Positions 53,724 to 62,367 of a stretch of 64,000 bases of DNA are shown here, one piece after another (position 1 is the stretch's first letter; each line of letters starts with the position of its first letter). The position numbers were made by a program, and so were the translations under genes. Under the pieces are notes generated by a model. It saw only the letters and a program-made list of their open reading frames with translations, had not been told where the DNA came from and made no database searches. The stretch comes from Haloactinospora alba (GTDB taxonomy: Bacteria > Actinomycetota > Actinomycetes > Streptosporangiales > Streptosporangiaceae). Location: contig NZ_VFQC01000001.1 in NCBI RefSeq assembly GCF_006717075.1, forward strand, positions 2,279,501-2,343,500. The letters run 5' to 3'.

Positions 53724-56039
53724 GTGACCCCCCTGGAGACTCTCGACAGTGCCCGTGCCAACGCCGACGCATCCCGTTCCGGAAACCCGGCGGCCCGCGA
53801 AACGCCCGCCCCCGAATCGACCGTCGCTGTGCGGGGACAACTGCTCTGGTTCCACGACGATCCCTTCCTGGTCCCCAACAAGTACGCGATGCGCTACGAG
53901 CACGACGGCCTCCTCATCTGCTCGAACGGGAAGATCCAGCACTGCGGCCCCTACGAAAGCGTCCGCGAGCACCTGCCTCCGCAGGCCACTTTCGTCGACC
54001 ATCGGGACAAGATCATCACGCCCGGGTTCGTCGACACGCACGTGCACTACTCGCAGACCGCCATGATCGGGGCCTACGGCGAGAAGCTGATCGAGTGGCT
54101 GCAGAAGTACGTGTACCCGGAGGAGATGAAGTTCTCCGACCGGGAATACGCCGATGAGATCGCGCAGCTCTTCTGCGAGCAGCTGCTGCGCAACGGCACC
54201 ACCACCGCGCTGGTCTTCTGCACGAGCCACCCGGAATCGGTCGACGCGCTGTTCGAGGAGACCAACCGGCGCGGGATGCGGATGGCGGCCGGAAAGGTGC
54301 TCATGGACCGCAACGCCCCCGCGGAACTACTCGACTCCTCCGTCCAGGAAGCCTACGAGCAGTCCCGCCGACTGATCGAACGCTGGCACCACGCCCCGGG
54401 AACCCGCGGCGTCTACGCCGTCACCCCCCGGTTCGCAGTGGCCTGTACCGGGGAGATGCTCCAAGCCGCCGACGACCTCTGGAGGAGCGCCGATGGCCTG
54501 ATCATGCACACGCACGTCTCCGAGAACCCCGACGAGGTCTACCAAGTGCGCGGGCTGTTCCCGGAGCGCTCAGGCTATCTGGACGTCTACCACCACTACG
54601 GCCTGCTCGGTCCCCGGGCGGTTCTGGCCCACGGTGTCCAGCTGACAGCCGGTGAGCTGGACACCTGCAGCACCACCCGGGCGGCGATCGCTCACTGCCC
54701 CACGTCGAACCTGTTCCTGGGCAGCGGACGCTTCCAGCTCCGCGACGCCAAGAACCCGCGACGTCAGATCACGGTAGGGCTGGGCACCGACGTGGGCGGC
54801 GGGACGAGCTTCTCGCCCCTGAGCACGATGAGCGAGGCATACAAGGTGGCGGCCCTCGGCGACTACCCTCTCGACGCGGCGCGCATGTTCTACCTGGCCA
54901 CCAAGGGCGGCGCCGTCGCGCTGGGCATGGACCACCAGATCGGTTCACTGGAACCCGGGTACGAGGCCGACTTCACCGTTCTCGACCCGAAGGCCACCCC
55001 TCTGCTGGCCAGGCGCACCCGCAACAGCCCCAACATCACCGACGTGCTGTTCGCGCTGTCGATCCTGGGCGACGACCAGGCCGTCGCAGAGACCTATGTG
55101 GCGGGACGACGGTCCTATGCTCGGGAGGCCAAGCCGGACCCGCAGCCCAAACGCAACTGGACCCTCACCTGGAGCCGCTACGACTGGGAGAGCGACACCT
55201 GGCTGCCCGACCAGCCGACCCCGGCCGTCGGATGGCGTGCCCCGGCGATCGACTCCTACGCCGGCAACCTGCACTGCGTCTACAACTCGACCCGCGACGA
55301 ACTCCACTGGACCGTTTTCGACGGGACGGAATGGAGCACCCCCGTCAGCCTGGGCCGCCAGGCCGGGACCAACCCGAGCCTCGCTGCCTACAACGGCAAA
55401 CTGTACTGCTGCTACGTCTCCCAATCACATAAAACGTTCCTGATCAGCTACGACGACGAGACAGGCGGATGGAGCCCGCCCCAGCACATCGCCTCCGCCC
55501 CTGACAGCGGCCAGCCGCCGACCCTGGCCGCCTACCACGGGCTGCTGTACGTGTTCCTGCGCGACCGTGAGTACAAGCCCGGATACATCCACTGCGCCAC
55601 CTACGACGCCGAACAGGACCTGTGGAGCGCATGGAGGCAGCTCTGGCGCGTCGACACCTACGACCCCGTAGCAGCGGCCCCCTTCGCCGGACGGCTGTAC
55701 GTCATGTACTCCCCTCGCCTCGCCGAAGACAGCTACGAGACGCAGGAACTGCGATGGACCTCCTACGACTCCGAGACCGACAGGTGGGACGGGCACCGGG
55801 TCCTCGCCGGAACGTTCGATACGGCCCGCCCCGCGCTCACTCCCTACAACGGTCTGCTGTACGCCTCCGGTAACCAGTGGGCGGGCACGGAGTTGCACAA
55901 CTGGACCGCCAGGCTGGGACCCGACGTTCCGACCTGGAGCACCCCTGAGTGGAATGCGCAGATCCATCCGGGCACGTCGTTCGGCCTGGGTCTGACCGCC
56001 TACCACGGGCATCTCTACGCGGTCTACTTCACCCGCTGA
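53724..56039 (+). CDS. Guanine deaminase fused to a C-terminal propeller-like repeat domain
   Basis: This is a 771-residue protein. Residues about 30-470 form a complete guanine deaminase (guanine to xanthine and ammonia): zinc ligands His106 and His108 in PGFVDTHVHYSQ, TTALVFCTSHPESVDALFEE, KVLMDRNAP, HTHVSEN, LAHGVQLT and the acid in GLGTDVGGGTSF. Residues about 477-771 contain six units of 45-55 residues with the pattern P-L-AAY-G-LY-x-Y and repeated W-S or W-T motifs, which suggests a beta-propeller of the lectin or sialidase-like type. GuaD proteins normally end near residue 450. There is no signal peptide. The GTG at 53724 has GGAGG upstream. No other purine gene is adjacent, and IS remnants flank it. 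Confidence 0.85.
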   Translation: MTPLETLDSARANADASRSGNPAARETPAPESTVAVRGQLLWFHDDPFLVPNKYAMRYEHDGLLICSNGKIQHCGPYESVREHLPPQATFVDHRDKIITPGFVDTHVHYSQTAMIGAYGEKLIEWLQKYVYPEEMKFSDREYADEIAQLFCEQLLRNGTTTALVFCTSHPESVDALFEETNRRGMRMAAGKVLMDRNAPAELLDSSVQEAYEQSRRLIERWHHAPGTRGVYAVTPRFAVACTGEMLQAADDLWRSADGLIMHTHVSENPDEVYQVRGLFPERSGYLDVYHHYGLLGPRAVLAHGVQLTAGELDTCSTTRAAIAHCPTSNLFLGSGRFQLRDAKNPRRQITVGLGTDVGGGTSFSPLSTMSEAYKVAALGDYPLDAARMFYLATKGGAVALGMDHQIGSLEPGYEADFTVLDPKATPLLARRTRNSPNITDVLFALSILGDDQAVAETYVAGRRSYAREAKPDPQPKRNWTLTWSRYDWESDTWLPDQPTPAVGWRAPAIDSYAGNLHCVYNSTRDELHWTVFDGTEWSTPVSLGRQAGTNPSLAAYNGKLYCCYVSQSHKTFLISYDDETGGWSPPQHIASAPDSGQPPTLAAYHGLLYVFLRDREYKPGYIHCATYDAEQDLWSAWRQLWRVDTYDPVAAAPFAGRLYVMYSPRLAEDSYETQELRWTSYDSETDRWDGHRVLAGTFDTARPALTPYNGLLYASGNQWAGTELHNWTARLGPDVPTWSTPEWNAQIHPGTSFGLGLTAYHGHLYAVYFTR

Positions 56040-56384
56040 CCCGCTTCCGGTGAACGAGGGGAGCAGCCGGACGCGGCGAACACTGCGCCGGCTGCACTGA
56101 CGGAACCGCGGCGCTCGTCGGGGACGCCGGCGTCCGGCAACGCGACGAGCGCGCACCCCGCATTGCGCGGTGTGGACGCGGCTCGGTCAGCGGAAGACCA
56201 CCAGGGGGCGCCATGCCCGTGGCGCCCCCTACCCGGACACTGCCTCGGACCATCACTCCCGACGTCCCAGCCGAAGAGGCCGTTCTTCTCCACCGGTCGG
56301 CAGCGAACCGCGATCGGAGAAAACGCCACCGTTGACTTCACGTGCGTGGCGTCACACAACTCCGTCGCACCCCACCACAGGCGT
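56040..56384. other. Gap after the deaminase fusion gene
   Basis: No supported gene. A symmetrical CAGGGGGCGCCATG/CGTGGCGCCCCCT-type inverted repeat at about 56201-56230 could terminate the upstream transcript. Confidence 0.4.
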
Positions 56385-56540
56385 CTTGCTTTCTTCAGCC
56401 GCCCGGCGGCCTCCCGCAGTGGGGCGCGCACCAGGATGGCGTGGTTAATCTCGCCGTACTCATGAGGCTCGAAGGCCGCCAACTCCGACCAGCGCGACCG
56501 AAGGTGTGGTGCAGCCGCATCGCCGCCCTGTGGGGGTGCC
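56385..56540 (-). pseudogene. Third fragment of the tRNA-Val-type integrase
   Basis: The minus-strand frame RSRWSELAAFEPHEYGEINHAI, then VRAPLREAAGRLKKARR, matches residues 199-236 of the integrase at 18593, including the catalytic Arg. Just before it, in another frame, AMRLHHTFGRAG matches residues 175-186. Sequence on both sides is unrelated to the integrase. It shows that an element of the same family once visited this region or that a piece was moved here. Confidence 0.75.
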
Positions 56541-56630
56541 CCCACCCCTGGAGTACGTCGGCCTCGTCGTATCCGGGCCGGACGGGCGAGAGGGAATCCC
56601 CTGTCACATCCGGCCCCTACAGTCCCTCCC

Positions 56631-57546
56631 ATGACACAGCCAACTCCCCCCGGCATCCACAACAACGACAGGGACGGAGGTGCCGACACCGCACCCCGAC
56701 TCGACCAGTTAAGAGCACTGCTGGAGACCGCAAAGCCCGGCGAGGCGCGCGAGGCCGTCCGGGAACTCGTGCAGCTGTCCGCACCGGGCGACGGCGGGGA
56801 GGCACTGAAACTGGCCGCCCGGTTCACCAACAAGGACAAGTACGCTTCCAAGCTGCTTCTTCGGCTGTGGTCGACGGCCCGCGACTCGGACGGGTTCGCT
56901 GAGCACCTGCTCGCCCCGGTGTTCCGTCACGAGGGTAGGACCGAGCTGCGGCTGTCTGAGATCACCTCGCTCACGGGCCTGCGGCATCTCACCATGCTCA
57001 CCAAGCTCCACCTCGACTGGTGCAGGAGGATTACGGACGTCACTGAGGTCGACGAGCTCACCGGCCTCAGCGGTCTCGGCCGGCTCCCCGCTGAGCACAT
57101 TGACCCTCCTCCACATGGAGACCCTGGACTCGCTCAGCTCCCTTCAGGAATGCCCCGAGTTGACGGAACTAACCCTTAGCAACTGTCCGCGTGTGGAGGA
57201 GATACCTGCCGGTTCCCTCGACTCGCTCTCCCTGTCCGGCGCGGGCTGGAGGGACATGTCACCCTTGGCCAGCCAGCGGAGTCTTCGCACTCTCAAACTC
57301 GAGGTGGACAATCTGGAGGACATCACCGCCCTCGCCCGGCTGCCCCACCTCGCCGAGCTCGACCTGAGCGAGTGCCGCTCGGTGAACGGCCTCCGGCCTC
57401 TGCTCGACATGCCGTCGCTGACACACCTCCAGGTGCCCGACGAGTCTTGGACCTTCACCGAGTCAGGAACCCTCACCCCCGCGCTGACCGAGCTCAAGGC
57501 ACGCGGGGCGAACGTCACCGTTCTCGACGCCCGCGACATCAGCTGA
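56631..57546 (+). pseudogene. Leucine-rich-repeat protein gene with frameshift
   Basis: From ATG 56631 the first frame gives an alpha-helical N-terminus (PRLDQLRALLETAKPGEARE) and then leucine-rich repeats (LRLSEITSLTGLRHLTMLTK). Near 57080 the frame shifts and continues with LTLLHMETLDSLSSLQ and more repeats (LRTLKLEVDNLEDITAL, LAELDLSECRSVNGL) to a stop at 57546. Together the parts encode about 304 residues. It lies 15 bp before the YwqG-family gene. It may be a true pseudogene or a sequencing error; the reading after the shift is well preserved. Confidence 0.7.
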
Positions 57547-57561
57547 CCTTAGGAGTTCACC

Positions 57562-58440
57562 ATGGCACTGACCCCCGAAATGCTGGACAGGCTCAGCCAG
57601 TTCCGCACGAAGGCCCTCGCAACGGGCATCCCCCCGGACGATCTCGAACGGTGGATCGGTACCGCCCGTCCGTGCGCGAAGTTGGATCCGACAGGGGACG
57701 GGCCGGTCGTGGGTCGGCTCGGCGGCCCTCTGATGCTGCCCACCGATGCTCCCGACCCGTGGTGCAAGCTCGCCGCCACCATCGACCTCGCCGCAATACC
57801 CGAGGGCACGACGAACCTCACCCTGCCATCCGACGGCCACCTGTTGCTGTTCGCTAGGCCCAATCCCGCGTTGATGGGCTACGAAACACTGGGTAGTGCG
57901 CTCCACATCCCTGCCGGTACGCCCGTCGAGGAACGCCAGGTGGATCTCGACCCGGAACCGGGCAACGAACTGTACGGGGTGGAGTTTCCGGAGAGGCGGC
58001 TGCACCTGAGAACCGGGATCTCCCTACCGGAACACTCCCAGGTCCACGACCCTGGCCCCCCTCCTGCCACCATGCGGTTCTCGGATCATCACTACACCAA
58101 GGAACAGCTTGCGGCCTGGGAAGAAGTGCTTGAGGTCTGGGATGAGATGGCAGACGACATTGTCCGTCCCGGGCTCCAGCTCGGCGGATACGCCCTGGAC
58201 GAATACTGCGAGGAGGATCCCGCCGTGTTGGCCGGAAAGGAGGCGGCACGAGCGGAGCAGAAGGGCACGTTACCGAAAGCCGATGCGGACATACGCCCCG
58301 AGGACTGGGTGTGTCTCGCCCAGTGGTGGCATGGGCTTAAGGGCCTGGAGATGGCGCTGTACTCCTGGTCGATCGCTCGGCAGGACCTGGCCGCAGGACG
58401 CTTCGACCGGGTCTATGCCACCATGACCTGGAACCCGTAA
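57562..58440 (+). CDS. YwqG/DUF1963-family protein
   Basis: This 292-residue protein resembles YwqG (DUF1963): VGRLGGPLMLPTDAPDPWCK, then LAATIDLAAIP, LLLFARPNP, and the C-terminal half with LQLGGYALDEYCEEDP and CLAQW. The molecular function of the family is unknown; members occur near toxin-immunity loci and in the cytoplasm. Start ATG 57562 follows TTAGGAG. Short spacing to the LRR gene suggests one operon. Confidence 0.75.
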   Translation: MALTPEMLDRLSQFRTKALATGIPPDDLERWIGTARPCAKLDPTGDGPVVGRLGGPLMLPTDAPDPWCKLAATIDLAAIPEGTTNLTLPSDGHLLLFARPNPALMGYETLGSALHIPAGTPVEERQVDLDPEPGNELYGVEFPERRLHLRTGISLPEHSQVHDPGPPPATMRFSDHHYTKEQLAAWEEVLEVWDEMADDIVRPGLQLGGYALDEYCEEDPAVLAGKEAARAEQKGTLPKADADIRPEDWVCLAQWWHGLKGLEMALYSWSIARQDLAAGRFDRVYATMTWNP

Positions 58441-58648
58441 CATCCGCCGGTATTGATTGTCAGCGCTGGAACGCACCGCACCCATCGAGTGCACCACTTC
58501 CATCCACGCGTGGAGTTCGGTGGACTCGTCTGAGGTGTACGGGGCGCCGTGGTCAGGATGCAACACCGCCCCGACCAGGTACCCGCGCTGCCTCCAGCGC
58601 GTCGGGGACCAGTTCGGTGCGCATGCGTGCGGCGAGCGGCCAGCCCAC
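58441..58648 (-). pseudogene. IS3/rve-type transposase relic
   Basis: Broken minus-strand frames give AARMRTELVPDALEAA, then LHPDHGAPYTSDESTELHAW and MEVVHSMGAVRSSADN, the stretch around the second catalytic Asp of an rve-type OrfB. Both ends are missing. Confidence 0.6.
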
Positions 58649-58649
58649 T

Positions 58650-58812
58650 AGATCCTGTTTTTGGACGCTGTTCGTCGCGAGCGGCGTCTCCAGTACCGCC
58701 TGGCACGGCCGAGGAGCCAGGCAGAGCACAGGCTCTGTCGAGGAGACGGAAACGCCGCCAGGCGGTGCGCTGGGACAACGCGAAGCAGGACAAGAGTCCG
58801 AAAACAGGACCT
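58650..58812. mobile_element. 163-bp element with inverted terminal repeats (MITE-like)
   Basis: The outer 17 bases, AGATCCTGTTTTTGGAC (58650-58666) and GTCCGAAAACAGGACCT (58796-58812), are inverted repeats with two mismatches. The same end occurs at 49289-49305 beside an IS5-family transposase relic. The interior has no gene. This is best read as an internally deleted IS5-family element that a related transposase could mobilise. Confidence 0.55.
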
Positions 58813-58865
58813 AGCTGCGTAGAATCATCGGCTCACTCCCTGCCCGGAATCAGCAAGTCCCCTCA
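58811..58865 (-). mobile_element. IS3-family right-end remnant (third occurrence)
   Basis: The sequence from CTAGCTGCGT to the terminal CCCCTCA matches the right ends of the IS3 copies at 21122 and 28357 with several substitutions. The rest of the element is missing, as the MITE-like element abuts it. The end has cut into the 3' part of the MFS gene at 58866. Confidence 0.75.
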
Positions 58866-60264
58866 CCCCCGAGATCCGCGAAGGCCATCCCTGGCCCAGC
58901 CGCAGGCTGATCACGGCCGTGAGCGCGAAGACCCCGGCCTGATACAGCATCGCGTGCCAGAACGCGTCGCCGGAGTCGGCAGCAGGTGCGAAGTAGGCGA
59001 GGGCGGCCAATGTGATACCGACAGACCCGCCGAGCTGCTGGGCGGTGGGCAGCAGTCCCGATAGCGACCCAGCGGTATCGGTGTTCGCGCGCGCCAGTAC
59101 CAGCGAGAACACCGAGGCGGTGAACGCGCCGAACGCCGCGCCGCCCAGCGCCAGCAACGGCGCCGCCATCCACGGGACCGCGCTACCCACGAGCGGGGCG
59201 AGTCCTACCATGACCACGACCAGTGCCAACGCGGCGGCGGTCAGCAGGCGCGGACCGTGGCGGCGGGCCAGGCCGGCAGCACATCGGCTGCCGACGATGG
59301 CCGCGGCTGCGAACGGGGACGACAGCGCGGCGGCGGCCAGCGCGGAGTAGCCGGCGGCCTGCTCCAGGTGCAGGAACAGCAGGTAGGTGAACGACGGAAC
59401 CCCGGTGTTGAAGACGAAGACCAGCAGGATGCCGGAGCGCGCGGTCCGGTCACGCAGAGCCGCAGGATGGATCAGCGGGTCCGAGCTGCGACGCTGCGTT
59501 GCGGCGAAGCCGCCCAACACAACCGCGGAGCCAGCGAGGCTGCCCAGGGTCCACGGCGGCCATCCCGCGTTTGGCCCGAGAGCGAGCGGGAGGATCAGCA
59601 TCCCGAACCCGATTGTGGCGAGCACCGCGCCGAGCGCGTCGATCCGCTGCCCGTCGGCGGGACGTGAGCGCGGCAGTACCCGTGCCCCCGCCAGTGCCGC
59701 CAGCGCCACTGGAACGGTCACCAGGAAGATCGAGCGCCAGCCCATCCCGAGCGGGTCCGCGCCGATCAACAGCCCGCCCAGCAGCGGTCCGACCAGCGAG
59801 GCGACCCCCATTGTCGCCCCGTACAGCCCCAGTGCGTGGGCGCGCCGCGATGCAGGCAGCGCCGTTTGGATAATCGAGAGGACTTGGGGGGCGACGAGGC
59901 TGCTTCCCGCGCCTTGGACCAGCCGGGCCGCGATCAGCATGGCCGGCGTCGACGCGAACGAGCACACCGCGGAGGCGAGTGCGAACACGGCGGTGCCGAT
60001 GGTGAACAGGCGCCGGTAACCGTAGCGGTCGCCCAAGCGTGCCGCGGTGATGAGCAGGCACGCGTAGGAGAGGGTGTAAGCGGCGAGCATAAGCTGCACC
60101 TCACCCGGACTGGCGTGCAGGTCGTGCTGGATCTCCGGTGCAGCCACCTGCGCAATGGTCACGCTGAGCAGCTGCACGAAGGTAGCGCTGAGCACCACGG
60201 GCAGCACGAGCTTGGATGCGGCCGGACGCGCCACGGACGTCATGGGTGGATTCCCAGCGGTCAT
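58825..60264 (-). CDS. DHA2-family MFS exporter, C-terminus replaced by IS3 end
   Basis: This 479-residue exporter has about 14 transmembrane segments. Motif A is LGDRYGYRRLF after TM2, and motif C is in the GATMGVASLVGPLLGGLLIG region. Natural sequence runs to about PSRISG (58866), and the last dozen residues (VRGLADSGQGVSR) are read from the IS3 right end, so a short native tail is lost, though all membrane segments seem present. ATG 60264 overlaps the stop of the hydrolase gene (ATGA). Function may be retained. The substrate is unknown. Confidence 0.8.
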   Translation of the reverse strand: MTAGNPPMTSVARPAASKLVLPVVLSATFVQLLSVTIAQVAAPEIQHDLHASPGEVQLMLAAYTLSYACLLITAARLGDRYGYRRLFTIGTAVFALASAVCSFASTPAMLIAARLVQGAGSSLVAPQVLSIIQTALPASRRAHALGLYGATMGVASLVGPLLGGLLIGADPLGMGWRSIFLVTVPVALAALAGARVLPRSRPADGQRIDALGAVLATIGFGMLILPLALGPNAGWPPWTLGSLAGSAVVLGGFAATQRRSSDPLIHPAALRDRTARSGILLVFVFNTGVPSFTYLLFLHLEQAAGYSALAAAALSSPFAAAAIVGSRCAAGLARRHGPRLLTAAALALVVVMVGLAPLVGSAVPWMAAPLLALGGAAFGAFTASVFSLVLARANTDTAGSLSGLLPTAQQLGGSVGITLAALAYFAPAADSGDAFWHAMLYQAGVFALTAVISLRLGQGWPSRISGVRGLADSGQGVSR

Positions 60265-61139
60265 GAGCGCCAGGCAGCGGAGGTGAGCGCAGCCGCCAGT
60301 TCGGCGGGGCGCGCGGCGAAAGGGGTGTGACTGCCCGGCAGCGTGTGCACCGTGAACGGGTTGCCGGGGAATGCTGTGTCGGCCTCGGCGATCATCAGGT
60401 CCTGGACCGCGGTGGGCAGCGACCGGTCCTCAGCGCAGCGCAGGAACGTGTGCGGGATGCGACCCCAGCCCTGGGCGGTTAGGGGGACCGGGCTCGATGC
60501 AATGGCCATGGGCAGGTCGGGGCTTAGGGCCATCCGCCATCGGTCGAACCGGTCGGCAGGTGTGTCGTGGTAATGGGTCTGGCGCAGTTCTTCGACGTAG
60601 TCCGGGTCGGTGGAGACAGGGTTGATCCGCAGGGCACCGACCTCGTCGGGACCGGCGACCGGTAGGCCGCCACCGAGAGCGGAGGCGTTCTCGGGCGCGG
60701 AGAGGTAGTCGTAGAAGCGCGGACGCCCCGCCGGGACGAACGCGGACAGGTAGGCGATGCGGTCAACGAGTTCGGGGGCACGTTCCGCGGCCAGAGACGC
60801 GGGGCCACCGCCTGCGCTGTGGGCGACGAGGACGACGGTGCGGGCGCGGGGGCGGACCGAGCGCAGGGTCTCTAGCACCGTGTCGGCGCACTCATCTATT
60901 GTCACCCCGGCCAGCTCCGACTTTTCCGTGCGCATCCCGAGCTGGGATGCGGTGAGGTAGCCGCTGGGCAGCGGGGCGGCGAGCCCGTGGCCGGGCAGGT
61001 CGACGGCGACGCTGGCTGCGCCGAGGGCGGCGAGCGAGCGCTGGGTGGGTCCCCAGTGCGCGGAGCTGTGCCAGGCGCCGTGGACGAGGACGAACAGTGT
61101 GTCTATCGGGGTGGAAACCATGGCCTCAATTCCACACAT
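60261..61139 (-). CDS. Alpha/beta hydrolase (esterase-like)
   Basis: This protein of about 292 residues has the alpha/beta hydrolase pattern of the salicylate/methyl-esterase-like (Abhydrolase_6) group: an FVLVHGAWHSSAHW oxyanion segment, VAVDLPGHG, nucleophile Ser in VLVAHSAGGGP, and a C-terminal His in LPGSHTPFAARP. It is divergent from a LysR gene and coupled to an MFS exporter downstream, so the trio may process and expel one ester compound. ATG 61139 or 61121 may be the start. Confidence 0.85.
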   Translation of the reverse strand: MCGIEAMVSTPIDTLFVLVHGAWHSSAHWGPTQRSLAALGAASVAVDLPGHGLAAPLPSGYLTASQLGMRTEKSELAGVTIDECADTVLETLRSVRPRARTVVLVAHSAGGGPASLAAERAPELVDRIAYLSAFVPAGRPRFYDYLSAPENASALGGGLPVAGPDEVGALRINPVSTDPDYVEELRQTHYHDTPADRFDRWRMALSPDLPMAIASSPVPLTAQGWGRIPHTFLRCAEDRSLPTAVQDLMIAEADTAFPGNPFTVHTLPGSHTPFAARPAELAAALTSAAWRS

Positions 61140-61183
61140 GGCGGCGTCGGATGTGTTGCGGTATGTCTTACAGGAGGGCGCGT

Positions 61184-61200
61184 GATATCCCTGAGATATC
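61184..61200. promoter_or_regulatory. LysR-type box
   Basis: GATATC-CCTGA-GATATC contains the dyad ATATC-N5-GATAT, which fits the T-N11-A rule for LysR-family sites. It lies between the divergent hydrolase gene (start 61139 or 61121) and LysR gene (start 61227). Confidence 0.55.
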
Positions 61201-61226
61201 AAATCGGATGAAGGGAGGGAGCCGGT

Positions 61227-62156
61227 ATGGAGGCGCGGCACCTGCGTTACGCGATTGTGCTCGCCGACCACCAGAACTTCCGCCGAGCCGCGGCGGCCAT
61301 CGGGATAGCCCAGCCGCCGTTGTCCAAGCAGATCGCGGCCCTGGAACACGAGGTCGGCGCCCGGTTGTTCGACCGGACCGCGCACGGGGTCATCCCTACG
61401 TCCGCGGGTGAGGCGTTCCTGGCCAGAGCACGCAGGTCGCTGGCCGAGGCGTCCGCCGCCTCAGTGGACGCCGCGCGGGCTGCCCGCGGCGAGACGGGGC
61501 AACTGAGTCTGGGATTCGTCGCCTCCGCACTGCTGGACCCGCTGCCCGTTGTACTGGGCCGGTTCGGGGCGCAACGGCCGGGCGTACGTCTGATGTTGCA
61601 CGAGATGGCGACGAGCAGGAGTACCGCCGCGCTAGTCGCGGGCGAGTTAGACGCCGCTATCGGGCTGGGACCGCCGCGCGGAACCGGAGCGGAGGCGCTG
61701 GTCTCCGTCACCATAGGGCGCGACCACCTGGTTGCTGTCGTGGCCCACTCCCACCCATACGCGGGGCAGCAAACGGTTGCGCTGGACCAGTTGCGCCACC
61801 AGCAGCTCATCGTCGCCCCCGGCGAGGACGAGCCCGCCATCGCCATCGGGCTGCGCGCGCTACTCGGCGACGAAGCGCACACATTGGAAGGCGCCACGGT
61901 CGCCCGGGACGTCCATACCATCACCGGCCTGGCCGCATGCGGGGTCGGTGTCGGCCTGGGCCCCTCCCGGATGCGGCTGAACGCACGGCCCGACGTCTGG
62001 TTCTGCGACGTGACGCCACGGACCCGGCTGCCGGACCTGAACCTGTCGTTTCGCGCCGGAGACCGCTCGCCGGCGCTGGAAGCCTTCCTGGACACTATCC
62101 GCGGCAACTGCCCGGATGTCGGCAATGCGCTCGACCAACGGCTGGGGCCGCGCTGA
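61227..62156 (+). CDS. LysR-family regulator
   Basis: This 309-residue regulator has the N-terminal LysR winged helix (NFRRAAAAIGIAQPPLSKQIAALEHEVGARLFDR) and a periplasmic-binding-fold effector domain. It is divergent from the hydrolase-exporter operon, which it probably activates or represses in response to an inducer. ATG 61227 follows GGGAG. Confidence 0.9.
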   Translation: MEARHLRYAIVLADHQNFRRAAAAIGIAQPPLSKQIAALEHEVGARLFDRTAHGVIPTSAGEAFLARARRSLAEASAASVDAARAARGETGQLSLGFVASALLDPLPVVLGRFGAQRPGVRLMLHEMATSRSTAALVAGELDAAIGLGPPRGTGAEALVSVTIGRDHLVAVVAHSHPYAGQQTVALDQLRHQQLIVAPGEDEPAIAIGLRALLGDEAHTLEGATVARDVHTITGLAACGVGVGLGPSRMRLNARPDVWFCDVTPRTRLPDLNLSFRAGDRSPALEAFLDTIRGNCPDVGNALDQRLGPR

Positions 62157-62367
62157 GGCTGGCACACCGACCGTGACACCGGAAGAGGGGATGAGAGCCG
62201 GGCGGTGGCGGGTGCGGCGGTATCTCCGCCGGAGGCTACGGGCTCTCAGGCCAGTGTCCGCGGAGGAGTCCGATCACGGCCTCGCGCGATCGCCAGGTCC
62301 GTAGCTGGGGGCAGGTCGGCTGCGGTCCTGTGCCGCAGGCACCCGTCAGCGTGCGATCCCCGTCCGC
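62157..62367. other. Gap between convergent LysR and HTH genes
   Basis: I see no gene here and no strong terminator. Confidence 0.35.
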
